DNA from: Selenomonadales bacterium OttesenSCG-928-I06
Lineage (GTDB): Bacteria; Bacillota; Negativicutes; Sporomusales; Sporomusaceae
Direction of reading: 5' to 3'
Assembly (NCBI GenBank): GCA_030266395.1
Contig: JAJDHX010000002.1
Coordinates: 1-64,000 of the forward strand
Length of the DNA stretch: 64,000 nt
Below the pieces are notes generated by a model that saw only the letters and a list, made by a program, of their open reading frames with translations, was not told the DNA's origin and searched no databases. Shown here one piece after another: positions 1 through 8,838 of this stretch; positions within the stretch are counted from its first letter, which is position 1; the number at the start of each line of letters is the position of its first letter. A program made the translations under genes and the position numbers.

Positions 1-1
1 T

Positions 2-70
2 GCAAAACATCTAGAAGTTTCTCTTGATTATCTTATTGGCAGAACAAATAACCCTGAAGTTAATAAATAA
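2..70 (+). CDS. C-terminal end of an XRE-type HTH regulator (partial, cut by window edge)
   Basis: Frame 2 reads AKHLEVSLDYLIGRTNNPEVNK*, typical end of an XRE HTH domain. Confidence 0.6.
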   Translation, partial: AKHLEVSLDYLIGRTNNPEVNK

Positions 71-79
71 CATATACAT

Positions 80-104
80 AAAAACCACCCTTTCGGGTGG
101 TTTA
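80..104. terminator. Rho-independent terminator
   Basis: AAAACCACCCTTTCGGGTGGTTT hairpin. Confidence 0.7.
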
Positions 105-374
105 ATTTGTTTTTAAAGCTGCTATAAACTGATATATTATATTTTTCTTTTCAGTTACACTTTTCTCCAAATAAACTTCTGTAAGCACATCCGGAATCTC
201 AATCCCCAACTCCCGATATGCCTTGATAGATTCATGCATAGCTTGATTATAATCTTTTTTATCAAGCACCCTTAGGAGTTTCTGAACAAATAAATTAATA
301 TAACTATCATTTGAATTTTCTTTAAATAATTCTGCTGCAGTTCTTATGTCTGTTGTAAGATTAATAGTTTTCAT
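102..374 (-). CDS. Hypothetical protein (90 aa)
   Basis: Supplied ORF; no recognised family. Confidence 0.5.
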   Translation of the reverse strand: MKTINLTTDIRTAAELFKENSNDSYINLFVQKLLRVLDKKDYNQAMHESIKAYRELGIEIPDVLTEVYLEKSVTEKKNIIYQFIAALKTN

Positions 375-546
375 GTCGTCTATCCTCCTATGTTCACATT
401 ATTTACTTATTCTTATTTTATCACTCACATCTCATTTTGGAAAGCGATTTAAAGAATATTTTTTGATTTTTCCGAAAATTCCATCATTAATAACTCTTTT
501 TATAAAAAAACTCCTTCCCTGTCAAAGGAAGGAGCTTTGATTAAAA

Positions 547-2055
547 TCAAGTTGTAGCCTTCATAATCTCAGCATGCACTTTCAAATTAGCAATCTCAAT
601 TACTTTATTAAGATTCAAATTCAAAGCCTTTGCTATCCGTTCGCCATAATCTTTATCAGCCATATAACAATGAGCTGCATGACGATACTTAATATTTTCT
701 GTTGTATCCGCAATATTGCGAGCCGTATTTTCAATAAGCAAACATTTCTTATCTTCTGTCATAAGACGATATAAGTCGCCTCCTTGATAGAAACAATCAT
801 CTGTCGGGTCATCTTTAGGCTCATAATGATCCATGGCACCATCAAGCGCTAAAGGCGGCTCACGGAATTCTGGCTGCTCAGCCCACTCGCCATAACTATT
901 TGGCTCATAACCAAGTGTTGCACCATAATTTCCATCAACTCTCATCATGCCATCTCTATGATATGCATGAACCGGAACCTTAGCCTGATTTACAGGAATT
1001 GAATTATGATTTACACCAAGACGATAACGCTGTGCATCTCCATAAGAGAATAATCTGCCTTGCAGCATCTTATCAGGTGATAACCCAATACCAGGCACTA
1101 AATTAGAAGGATTGAAAGCAGCTTGCTCTACATCTGCAAAATAATTTTCCGGATTACGGTTAAGCTCCATAACCCCTACCTCAATAAGAGGATATTCTTT
1201 ATGACTCCACACCTTGCTAAGATCAAAAGGATTTTCTTTATGATTTTTAGCCTGTTCTTCAGTCATGATTTGGAAATACATTTTCCAGCGAGGATACTCT
1301 TTTCTTTCAATTGCCTCAAATAAATCTTTTTGATGACTTTCTCTATCCTTACCTACTAACTCCTCTGCCTCTTGGTCTGTTAAATTCTCAATACCTTGTT
1401 CTGTCTTGAGATGAAACTTAACCCAAACGCGTTTGTTGTCAGCATTAATTAAACTAAAAGTATGACTGCCAAAACCATGCATATGTCGATAAGATTTTGG
1501 AATACCTCTGTCTGACATAACAATAGTTACCTGATGAAATGCCTCAGGAAGTGCACTCCAAAAATCCCAGTTATTTTGAGCAGAACGCAAATTGGTTTTT
1601 GGATCTCTCTTTACCGCATGATTAAGATCAGGAAATCTCAATGGATCTCTCAGGAAAAATACCGGGGTATTATTGCCAACTAAATCCCAGTTGCCATCTT
1701 CAGTATAAAACTTAATCGCAAAACCACGAATATCTCTTTCTGCATCTGCCGCACCACGTTCACCTGCAACAGTAGAAAAACGAACAAACAAATCTGTTTT
1801 CTTACCTATTTGGGAGAAAATTTTTGCTTTTGTATATTTTGTTACATCATGAGTAACAGTAAAATGACCGAAAGCACCTGAACCTTTTGCATGCATACGA
1901 CGTTCTGGGATTACTTCCCTATCAAAATGAGCTAACTTTTCGAGAAACCAAACATCTTGCAACATCATAGGTCCTCTAGGACCAGCTGTTAAAGAATTAG
2001 TATTATCAACAACGGGAGCGCCAACTGAATTCGTCAATTTTTTCTTTTTATCCAC
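547..2055 (-). CDS. katA: Catalase (monofunctional heme catalase)
   Basis: Classic catalase motifs: [57 protein letters not shown]. Confidence 0.97.
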   Translation of the reverse strand: MDKKKKLTNSVGAPVVDNTNSLTAGPRGPMMLQDVWFLEKLAHFDREVIPERRMHAKGSGAFGHFTVTHDVTKYTKAKIFSQIGKKTDLFVRFSTVAGERGAADAERDIRGFAIKFYTEDGNWDLVGNNTPVFFLRDPLRFPDLNHAVKRDPKTNLRSAQNNWDFWSALPEAFHQVTIVMSDRGIPKSYRHMHGFGSHTFSLINADNKRVWVKFHLKTEQGIENLTDQEAEELVGKDRESHQKDLFEAIERKEYPRWKMYFQIMTEEQAKNHKENPFDLSKVWSHKEYPLIEVGVMELNRNPENYFADVEQAAFNPSNLVPGIGLSPDKMLQGRLFSYGDAQRYRLGVNHNSIPVNQAKVPVHAYHRDGMMRVDGNYGATLGYEPNSYGEWAEQPEFREPPLALDGAMDHYEPKDDPTDDCFYQGGDLYRLMTEDKKCLLIENTARNIADTTENIKYRHAAHCYMADKDYGERIAKALNLNLNKVIEIANLKVHAEIMKATT

Positions 2056-2227
2056 TTACTTTTCCTCCTCTACTAAATCAATGTAACACAAGAATTTTTT
2101 CCATATTATGTAATTTAACTGCTGCAAAAATTTCACATTCTCCCTATACATTACTATACATCATTTCCAGAACTATTTCAATAACTTTTTTTACTAAATA
2201 ATAATTATTGCTTAGTGAGAACAAAAA

Positions 2228-2263
2228 AGAAGTAAATCTATAAATTAGATAGTTTTACTTCTC
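2228..2263. terminator. Bidirectional terminator-like hairpin between katA and the TSUP permease
   Basis: AGAAGTAAA...TTTACTTCT inverted repeat. Confidence 0.5.
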
Positions 2264-2295
2264 ATTTAATACATATTTTTACAAAATTTTTACTT

Positions 2296-3045
2296 TTAGA
2301 AACTTCCCGCAATAAATCTAATACCTAAAGCAAAAAGAGCAACCGAAAGCAAAGTTATAATAACTTTAGACTTTGTTTTTCTGGCCAATCTTGCCCCAAT
2401 TTGAGCACCAACAACAGCACCAAGCCCAATCGAAATTGCAGGCACAGCTAAAACATTGCCTAAACTAAAATGCGAAGCCACACCTACACCAGACGATATT
2501 GCTAAAACAAATTGCGAAGTTGCAGTTGCCACATGAGTAGGAAAACCAAGTACTAAAATCATCATAGGAACATGAATTATGCCTCCGCCTATTCCCATTA
2601 TACTTGAAATAAAACCAACAAAAGCACTTGCTACAACACCTATTGTTTTATTATAAGTAAAAGTATCTTTATTAAAATCTATTGCAGCTTTAGAAGATGG
2701 TTTAATAAGCATAACCAGAGCTAATGCAATAAGCAAAATTCCAAAAGATAAATTAAAACTAGAAACAGTAAAATATTGTGCCATATAACTTCCCAAAAAA
2801 GCACCCGGAATTGTTGCTAAGGCAAACCTTATCCCTGCATCATAAAAAACTTTCTTTTGCTTTATGTAAGCATAACTTCCAGATATAGCATTAAAAAAGA
2901 CTACCATAAGCGAAGTGCCCACAGCATTTTGTGGTGTGAAATTTAAAAGAAGGACAAAAACAGGAATTAAAATAAGACCCCCACCTATACCAACAAGCGT
3001 ACCGAAGGTCCCTACTCCCAGCCCTAAAACAAAATACATAATCAC
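2296..3045 (-). CDS. TSUP/TauE-SafE family permease
   Basis: Two repeats of GxxxGxxxGIGGGxxxVPxxxxL type (GTLVGIGGGLILIPVFVLL; SSIMGIGGGIIHVPMMILVLGFP). Confidence 0.9.
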   Translation of the reverse strand: MIMYFVLGLGVGTFGTLVGIGGGLILIPVFVLLLNFTPQNAVGTSLMVVFFNAISGSYAYIKQKKVFYDAGIRFALATIPGAFLGSYMAQYFTVSSFNLSFGILLIALALVMLIKPSSKAAIDFNKDTFTYNKTIGVVASAFVGFISSIMGIGGGIIHVPMMILVLGFPTHVATATSQFVLAISSGVGVASHFSLGNVLAVPAISIGLGAVVGAQIGARLARKTKSKVIITLLSVALFALGIRFIAGSF

Positions 3046-3098
3046 TGAAGTAAGGATTTTTATCTCCCCCTCTTTCTAAATAACCTTAACTGCATTTT

Positions 3099-3119
3099 TT
3101 CAGATATTCTTATAATATA
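3099..3119. repeat. attL: Putative attL core, 21-bp direct repeat
   Basis: TTCAGATATTCTTATAATATA, identical to 50359-50379 next to the integrase. Confidence 0.85.
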
Positions 3120-3263
3120 ATATATAATAATTCTATAAAAAATACAACGTCTTTAACCCTTTAAAAATCAATGTTTTTGTTTTCAAACAATAAATTTAAA
3201 CAATAGAAACAGGCTCATATTTTTAAATCCTGTGCACCAAATGTGCACCTTTAATAAAAAACA

Positions 3264-3289
3264 AGCCTCCTATCTCAGGAGGCTTTTAG
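3264..3289. terminator. Rho-independent terminator
   Basis: AAGCCTCCTATCTCAGGAGGCTTTT. Confidence 0.75.
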
Positions 3290-3294
3290 TTGTT

Positions 3295-3651
3295 TTAATT
3301 ACTATATTCTTCAATAAGCTTTTTTATTTTTTCTATTTCTTCATCTAACACGTAATAATTTTCTTGAGTAAATCTTTCTTTAAATACATTAAATTCATCA
3401 ACAGAAAGACCTTCTTGTGTTAAGTAAAAATATACACATTCAATATCAGGTATCATGATTAAGGTTTCATTATCAATCTCCATACCTTTTCTTGATAAAT
3501 ACTCAACCAATGTTTCATGCAAATATCCTTTTTCATTCATATACCCGTCACGATCTTTACGTATGTGAGAAAAGATACAGTGTTTACTTTTAATACCCTC
3601 CCAGTATTTTAATTGTTCTTTTAATACTTTTAAACGTTCATCTTCTACCAT
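3295..3651 (-). CDS. Hypothetical protein at prophage end (possible moron)
   Basis: 118 aa ORF flanked by terminators. Confidence 0.55.
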   Translation of the reverse strand: MVEDERLKVLKEQLKYWEGIKSKHCIFSHIRKDRDGYMNEKGYLHETLVEYLSRKGMEIDNETLIMIPDIECVYFYLTQEGLSVDEFNVFKERFTQENYYVLDEEIEKIKKLIEEYSN

Positions 3652-3719
3652 GTTCTTTTTCCCTTTCTTGGTTTTTAATTAATTATAGCACGATGTTAGT
3701 ACAATTAACAAAAAAATAA

Positions 3720-3753
3720 GCCCTCACCAGTCGATTAAAACTGATGAGGGCGT
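3720..3753. terminator. Strong hairpin terminator
   Basis: GCCCTCACCAGTCGATTAAAACTGATGAGGGC. Confidence 0.7.
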
Positions 3754-3767
3754 TTGTGTTTAAAAAT

Positions 3768-4148
3768 TCATAATTTGATTACTGCAACCAAGGCACAAAT
3801 TACTGCGAGAAACCCCCCAACAACAGTAATAGTTAAATTTCTATTACTGGTACTGATATTGGCGGTTATTGTATCTACTCCATCCTTGATTTCTTTTATA
3901 TTATTTTCTATTCTTTCATCATTCTTTTTGAGCCAACTTAGATTTTCATCTAATTTGGTCTCTATTCTTATTGCTGTTGCTTCTAAATTATTAACTCTTT
4001 GCTCAAGATCTGACATACCGCCACCTCCTCCAGTTCCGCCATATCGTTGATTAACACCTATATTTGATTCTATTCTCTTGCTTTTTTGCTCTTTATATTC
4101 ATTTATTTTAACAACATTTGTGTCGCTTTCGATTACACTTTTATTCAT
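3768..4148 (-). CDS. XhlA-like hemolysin/holin-associated membrane protein
   Basis: MSDLEQRVNNLEATAIRIETKLDENLSWL... coiled coil followed by one C-terminal TM helix. Confidence 0.6.
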   Translation of the reverse strand: MNKSVIESDTNVVKINEYKEQKSKRIESNIGVNQRYGGTGGGGGMSDLEQRVNNLEATAIRIETKLDENLSWLKKNDERIENNIKEIKDGVDTITANISTSNRNLTITVVGGFLAVICALVAVIKL

Positions 4149-4660
4149 TATAATTGAAACATCAATCCCAGTGATCTAATTATATCTTTTGCATCAGTAC
4201 TATCCACTTCAAATTCTAAAGATTCGCCATCCATCCTTATTATTTTTAACATTTTTGTTTTTGAATCAGCAGTATTAGAACGAGCAAGAGCATAAAAACG
4301 CAAAGGAGTGACACGCGCCGCGTCGGCCATTTCTAAAAGAGGATGCGCAGAAAGATAAAAACGAATCAAATCTTGTATAAATGCATTTGGCGTATCTGTA
4401 GACCACTCTAATTTATCTATATAACGCAAAAGAAATCTGTCAAAAAATTGTTGATTAAAGGTTAATATACCTTCAACATTTTGGCGAAAAATTTCTTTCA
4501 AAGAAAAAACCAATTCATTATAATTATGAGGCCAAGTAGGAAGATGTGAAAAAAACTTAATAGTTTGTAATGCTTTTGTAAAAATCATAGGATCATTTTT
4601 ATATGCATTTATGCATTCTTGTAAATAAGATTCAGCTTTATAGCCATTTTCGTAAGCCAT
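4148..4660 (-). CDS. Hypothetical protein (170 aa)
   Basis: Supplied ORF; ATG/stop coupled with downstream XhlA-like gene. Confidence 0.55.
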   Translation of the reverse strand: MAYENGYKAESYLQECINAYKNDPMIFTKALQTIKFFSHLPTWPHNYNELVFSLKEIFRQNVEGILTFNQQFFDRFLLRYIDKLEWSTDTPNAFIQDLIRFYLSAHPLLEMADAARVTPLRFYALARSNTADSKTKMLKIIRMDGESLEFEVDSTDAKDIIRSLGLMFQL

Positions 4661-4887
4661 ATTCTAGCCCCCCCTAAAAAATTGTTTGTAAAACTATATT
4701 TCTACAAAAATTTACCTAATCCTTTTAGGAGGTTGTTATTAGTATATTGCAAATACTGTCTCACGATTCTTAGAATTACAAAAAAATAAAGCCCCGACTT
4801 TTTCGCCAGAGCTTCTTCAATTTAACTTTAAAATATCCAAAGAAATAAGTAAAGTCCCGAACTTTTCAGTTTGTTTTTCTTAGAATT

Positions 4888-5448
4888 TTAAAATGTATAC
4901 CTTATCCCAAAATAACTTTTATTATCCTTCAAATCTTGAATCATAGCAACACCTAGGTAATGTCCACTTTTAGAAACTCTTTTAGAATAATCTATGCCAG
5001 CATACTTATCAGGATAGTAAGTTATCCCTATAATCTTCTTTTTATATGCTTTTATATTATATTGGTTTAAAACAACAGGATCATTTGGTTCAAAATCATT
5101 TATATCAAATTTATAATCAGGATTATCCGGTTTTGTGATAATGCTAAAATCAGCATTATTTTTTTTACGCTCATTTTCTGCCGTTGCGGAGATTCCCGCA
5201 ACGGTGGTTTTAACCACATATTCAGCAGGTTTGTTCTTCAACTCTTTAATCAAATCAGCGGCCTCTTTAGCCTGTTCTTCTAATATTTTAATTTTAGCGT
5301 CTTTGGCCGCTGATTGAATCCCCGAAACCGTTTCTGCTTCGTTCTGCGAGATTATTTTAATTGTTTGACCAGTTGCATTCAGATAATAAAAAAGTCCAGC
5401 CAGAACGGCTAGAATTAACGCGATTATTATGATCTTTTTCTTAGTCAT
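4888..5448 (-). CDS. Membrane-anchored coiled-coil protein, candidate inner-membrane spanin
   Basis: Likely start MTKKKIIIIALILAVLAGLFYYL (TGATG overlap with upstream small ORF); supplied ORF is longer (to 5505). Confidence 0.5.
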   Translation of the reverse strand: MTKKKIIIIALILAVLAGLFYYLNATGQTIKIISQNEAETVSGIQSAAKDAKIKILEEQAKEAADLIKELKNKPAEYVVKTTVAGISATAENERKKNNADFSIITKPDNPDYKFDINDFEPNDPVVLNQYNIKAYKKKIIGITYYPDKYAGIDYSKRVSKSGHYLGVAMIQDLKDNKSYFGIRYTF

Positions 5449-5612
5449 CAGAATATCAGCTTTCCAAGCCCTAAACCAACTAAAAATCCTATACCACAAC
5501 CCCAATAAAATACTTTTTTACATTTACTGTTCATATACTCTTTAGTTTTTTCATTGAAACCTATTAGGCTATCTGTAGCACCTGTTAGTAGATCTATTAG
5601 TTTTTGAATCAT
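5448..5612 (-). CDS. Small membrane protein (54 aa) in lysis cassette
   Basis: MIQKLIDLLTGATDSLIGFNEKTKEYMNSKCKKVFYWGCGIGFLVGLGLGKLIF*; SD-like AGGGGTGGA upstream; overlaps downstream ATG as TGATG. Confidence 0.6.
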   Translation of the reverse strand: MIQKLIDLLTGATDSLIGFNEKTKEYMNSKCKKVFYWGCGIGFLVGLGLGKLIF

Positions 5613-5788
5613 GAAGTCCACCCCTTTCTCATATAAAACGACCAGTCTAAAGCATTTGTTGGCATGTTATCGCAGCCTATCACCTCAGCACATTTATACC
5701 CGGCACAACTTTCGAAACGTTCTTGACAGAGATCTGTTTCTTTATATAAATTTTGAAACTTGCAGCCATTATCAAAATGAGGACACAT
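5609..5788 (-). CDS. Cysteine-rich microprotein (59 aa) in lysis cassette
   Basis: MCPHFDNGCKFQNLYKETDLCQERFESCAGYKCAEVIGCDNMPTNALDWSFYMRKGWTS*; overlaps genes on both sides; absent from ORF track. Confidence 0.55.
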   Translation of the reverse strand: MCPHFDNGCKFQNLYKETDLCQERFESCAGYKCAEVIGCDNMPTNALDWSFYMRKGWTS

Positions 5789-6305
5789 CTCGATACCACT
5801 TAGCCTTTCCTCTTAATACTTCCCCGCCATCTTTTATAATTCCGTCATAATCCTTAAGCTTCCACAAATCCCAACGAGTATTAGGATCGCCACTGTGTGG
5901 ACCATATCCATCTTCTAAAGCTGCTTCGGCATGAGTTTTAATGTTGTCATAATTTATTTCTAGCCCAAATTTTTTAGCCAACACTTCTATTAATTTCGCA
6001 GCGGTTTCAATTTGATTTGCAGTTGGTGGACAGTCCCCTGTTGGTAGTCCGTCTTTATCAGGACTAGCCCCAAAAGCACAACAAAGTGACACCGCTATTG
6101 AATTGGAGTTTCTACCATAAGTATGAGCTCCGCCTGTTTGAATATAAGTTTCTTTTGTATATACATCTCCGTTGCCTTTTATGCAAAATTGATAAGTACT
6201 AAATACAGTATTATAGCCGCCTGCTGTCCAATGCAGATATATTGCTTGAGGTCTAGATCCTACACACTGCATTGTTTTTATTTCGTCTAAAGTTACTTTA
6301 ATTAT
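5772..6305 (-). CDS. N-acetylmuramoyl-L-alanine amidase (endolysin); start uncertain (ATA 6305, GTG 6314, or further upstream)
   Basis: MQCVGSRPQAIYLHWTAGGYNTVFSTYQFCIKGNG, Amidase_2-like; supplied ORF extends to 6371 but overlaps the holin gene. Confidence 0.85.
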   Translation of the reverse strand: MIKVTLDEIKTMQCVGSRPQAIYLHWTAGGYNTVFSTYQFCIKGNGDVYTKETYIQTGGAHTYGRNSNSIAVSLCCAFGASPDKDGLPTGDCPPTANQIETAAKLIEVLAKKFGLEINYDNIKTHAEAALEDGYGPHSGDPNTRWDLWKLKDYDGIIKDGGEVLRGKAKWYRDVSSF

Positions 6306-6645
6306 TAGAATCACCTTCTTTTCTAATCTCATTTTCAATACTATCAGAAATACCGTTGTCATCTTTATCAACTAAGGCTTTAACTAAAAATACAATAAAA
6401 GCTAGTACTTGAGTTGCTGTAGTCGCTCTAAAAAGGTCTATAAGTATATTTAAATCAACTACACCACGATTTTTAAAATTCCAAAAATACATACCAAAAA
6501 AAGTCGCAATTATAAAAATAAGCACGAAGCAAGTTATATAAACTGCTTTCATGCTTGGGCTGCCATTTATGAATTTTTGTACCGTAGGTAAATAGTCATA
6601 CGATTTTAATAAGTATTGCTTAGCTTTATTAAACATTCTAATCAC
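6298..6645 (-). CDS. Putative holin
   Basis: Two hydrophobic segments, charged C-terminus, immediately upstream of amidase. Confidence 0.6.
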   Translation of the reverse strand: MIRMFNKAKQYLLKSYDYLPTVQKFINGSPSMKAVYITCFVLIFIIATFFGMYFWNFKNRGVVDLNILIDLFRATTATQVLAFIVFLVKALVDKDDNGISDSIENEIRKEGDSNN

Positions 6646-6986
6646 CTAATGAACCTTGAATTGTATTCTGCTTCACTTGCTGGCATGTTCATTATATCTT
6701 TAACAATCGTATCAACATGGCCGTTTCCGCCTAAATTTTTATAAACTTGGTGTAGCTCTTGAATTAATTGTTTTTCTGAATCATATGCCCATTTTCTTTT
6801 TATATAATGTTCTTTGCTTTCTGTTATCCTAATTCTTAATAAATCTGTTAAAGCTATTTCTACAGCTTTGTTTTTTAATGTGTATTCTTGAATTAACTGC
6901 TTAGCCTTTAAAAAAGCAAGACCGCCAAGAGCTAAAATGCAGGTACTAACAATAGTTGATATTATTAAAACCAAGTCTAAATACAT
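6642..6986 (-). CDS. Phage membrane protein near lysis genes
   Basis: N-terminal TM helix followed by helical charged domain; ATGA overlap with holin. Confidence 0.5.
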   Translation of the reverse strand: MYLDLVLIISTIVSTCILALGGLAFLKAKQLIQEYTLKNKAVEIALTDLLRIRITESKEHYIKRKWAYDSEKQLIQELHQVYKNLGGNGHVDTIVKDIMNMPASEAEYNSRFIR

Positions 6987-6999
6987 TTAGCGACCACTC

Positions 7000-7536
7000 C
7001 TACCCTATTTTTCTGAATGGATTAAAATGCCATGCAAGCATTTTCCTGCCTTCTTTAAACCCCATAAACTTCCAACCCATATAAATTCTAATTCCTAAGC
7101 GAGGAGCAAAAGGAATTTTATAAGTTTTTACTACATAAATCATAAATCCTCTAGAATACAAGGGCTTAGATTTATCATAACAAAAGCAGTAACCCTCAAT
7201 TGCTGGGCTACTGCTTGTTATTTTTTCATTACCTTTTATAGTTAAATTAATTTTACTCGGCAGATTATAACCTAAAACATTATACCTAAAACCATATCCA
7301 GTATTGCGATATAGCCATGTTACCCTTCTCCAATACATTGCTAACCAACTATTGCCTGGATGTCTTTTGTTGTGTTCCATGTCGCCATCAGCCCAGTTAT
7401 CATGTGTTACAAACCAGGACAACCTCTTTGGATATTCTCCTAAATTATTACTAAAAAGCACTACAACTGGATTCAAAAGGTAACATATGATTAACCATAA
7501 AATATTTAAAAGTGCATATATTAAAAATCTTATCAT
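7000..7536 (-). CDS. Phage protein of unknown function
   Basis: N-terminal TM region, Trp-rich; phage context. Confidence 0.5.
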   Translation of the reverse strand: MIRFLIYALLNILWLIICYLLNPVVVLFSNNLGEYPKRLSWFVTHDNWADGDMEHNKRHPGNSWLAMYWRRVTWLYRNTGYGFRYNVLGYNLPSKINLTIKGNEKITSSSPAIEGYCFCYDKSKPLYSRGFMIYVVKTYKIPFAPRLGIRIYMGWKFMGFKEGRKMLAWHFNPFRKIG

Positions 7537-7546
7537 TTAAACACTC

Positions 7547-7789
7547 CTAAACAGTGACATTTTCTAAAAGAAAAATGACACTACCGCTATCATCAGCAGC
7601 AATGTCATCTATCGCATATCCGACGCTTGCTGGATAACTATTTATAGTTGTATCAGCATTTAAGATATACGCTTTTAGAATATCATTTTCTGTTTTAGTG
7701 TAGAACATTTGCCCTTTCAATAAAGCTTCGGCAGCTATTACAGAACCTATTTTAGAGCCATTTATTGGAGTTATTGTTATTGCTTCCAT
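7547..7789 (-). CDS. Small phage structural/hypothetical protein
   Basis: Position downstream of tail-fibre genes; ITITPINGSKIGSVIAAEALLKGQMFYTK. Confidence 0.45.
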   Translation of the reverse strand: MEAITITPINGSKIGSVIAAEALLKGQMFYTKTENDILKAYILNADTTINSYPASVGYAIDDIAADDSGSVIFLLENVTV

Positions 7790-8838
7790 TATTCAGCCTC
7801 CTCAAAAGTAATGTTTTTAGAAATTATTGTAGCATTAAATCCAGCACCGCTCAAATAATCACTATCCGCGAAACCAACATCTACCGTTTTCCCAAGAACC
7901 TCTGCCGAAAATTTATAAGCTACATTTTTGATATCAGAATAATATAAATAGCAGTAGTTACTAAAATTACCTCCTACTATAAAAGAATCATTTTGGGACA
8001 TAAAAGAAACGCCTCGAACCGTACTATTTAAAACTGTACCAGTGTCATTAGCATAGATGTTGTCTATAAAAGTAACGGTTTCACCTTCTAGCGTATATAG
8101 TTTTGCGCGATTAGTAAAAGCTCCGCCCAATATAAATCTTGTACTATTAGCAGATATGGTTAATCCGTTGACATCCCCATTTAAAACTGTACTCGAATTA
8201 TCCGCATAAATATCGCTTACATAAGTAACTGTTGTATTCGTCAAAGTATATAGCTTAGCCCTACCCGTAAAAGAACCCGCTACAATAAATCTAGTTCCAT
8301 CATTTGTAAATGATATTTTATAAACTGTCGACCCCAAAGTTGTACTCGAATTATCCGCATAAATATCGCTTACATAAGTAACTGTTAAGCCATCTATACT
8401 ATATAGCTTTGCTCTACAACCTGTAAAAGATCCCCCAATAATAAACTTTGTTCCATCTGGGGAAAATGCTACAGCGTGTACCGCATTACTTAAAACTGTA
8501 CTCGAATTATCTGCATAAATATCGCTTACATAAGTAACTGTTGCATCTTCTATACTATATAATTTTGCAAACCCCGCAAAACTCCCAAATAAAATAAATT
8601 TAGTACCATCCGGGGAAAATGTTGCACCGTATGGGTAACGACTAGATGTAAAAACGCCATCTAATGTTTTAGGATTATTATAATTAAACGCGCCATTTAG
8701 TATATTATAAACAATGTCCCCTTTTAAAATATCTTCTCCAGCAGTTGTTGCTATTTCAGTAGCTCCTTGAATTTCAATTGGACTAGAACTACCACCAGAT
8801 CCACCGGCACTATAAATATTAATTGGCATCAACTTCAT
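7789..8838 (-). CDS. Beta-propeller-like repeat protein, candidate tail-tip/receptor-binding protein
   Basis: Five ~51-aa repeats with FSPDGTKFIxxGSFTGxAKLYSI...VTYVSDIYADNSSTVL. Confidence 0.65.
   Translation of the reverse strand: MKLMPINIYSAGGSGGSSSPIEIQGATEIATTAGEDILKGDIVYNILNGAFNYNNPKTLDGVFTSSRYPYGATFSPDGTKFILFGSFAGFAKLYSIEDATVTYVSDIYADNSSTVLSNAVHAVAFSPDGTKFIIGGSFTGCRAKLYSIDGLTVTYVSDIYADNSSTTLGSTVYKISFTNDGTRFIVAGSFTGRAKLYTLTNTTVTYVSDIYADNSSTVLNGDVNGLTISANSTRFILGGAFTNRAKLYTLEGETVTFIDNIYANDTGTVLNSTVRGVSFMSQNDSFIVGGNFSNYCYLYYSDIKNVAYKFSAEVLGKTVDVGFADSDYLSGAGFNATIISKNITFEEAE

Noticed and set aside
2160-2220. AATAATAATTATTGC upstream of katA as a PerR box
   Set aside because: Match to the PerR consensus is weak in such AT-rich sequence; not supportable without a motif scan.
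4661-4887. GC-rich segments (AAAGCCCCGACTTTTTCGCC, AAAGTCCCGAACTTTT) as a possible small RNA
   Set aside because: Best explained as terminator-like hairpins of the minus-strand late operon; no promoter or clear fold supporting an RNA gene.
8191-8543. Regularly spaced repeats (~153 bp) considered as a CRISPR-like array
   Set aside because: Spacing and open frame show they encode protein repeats.
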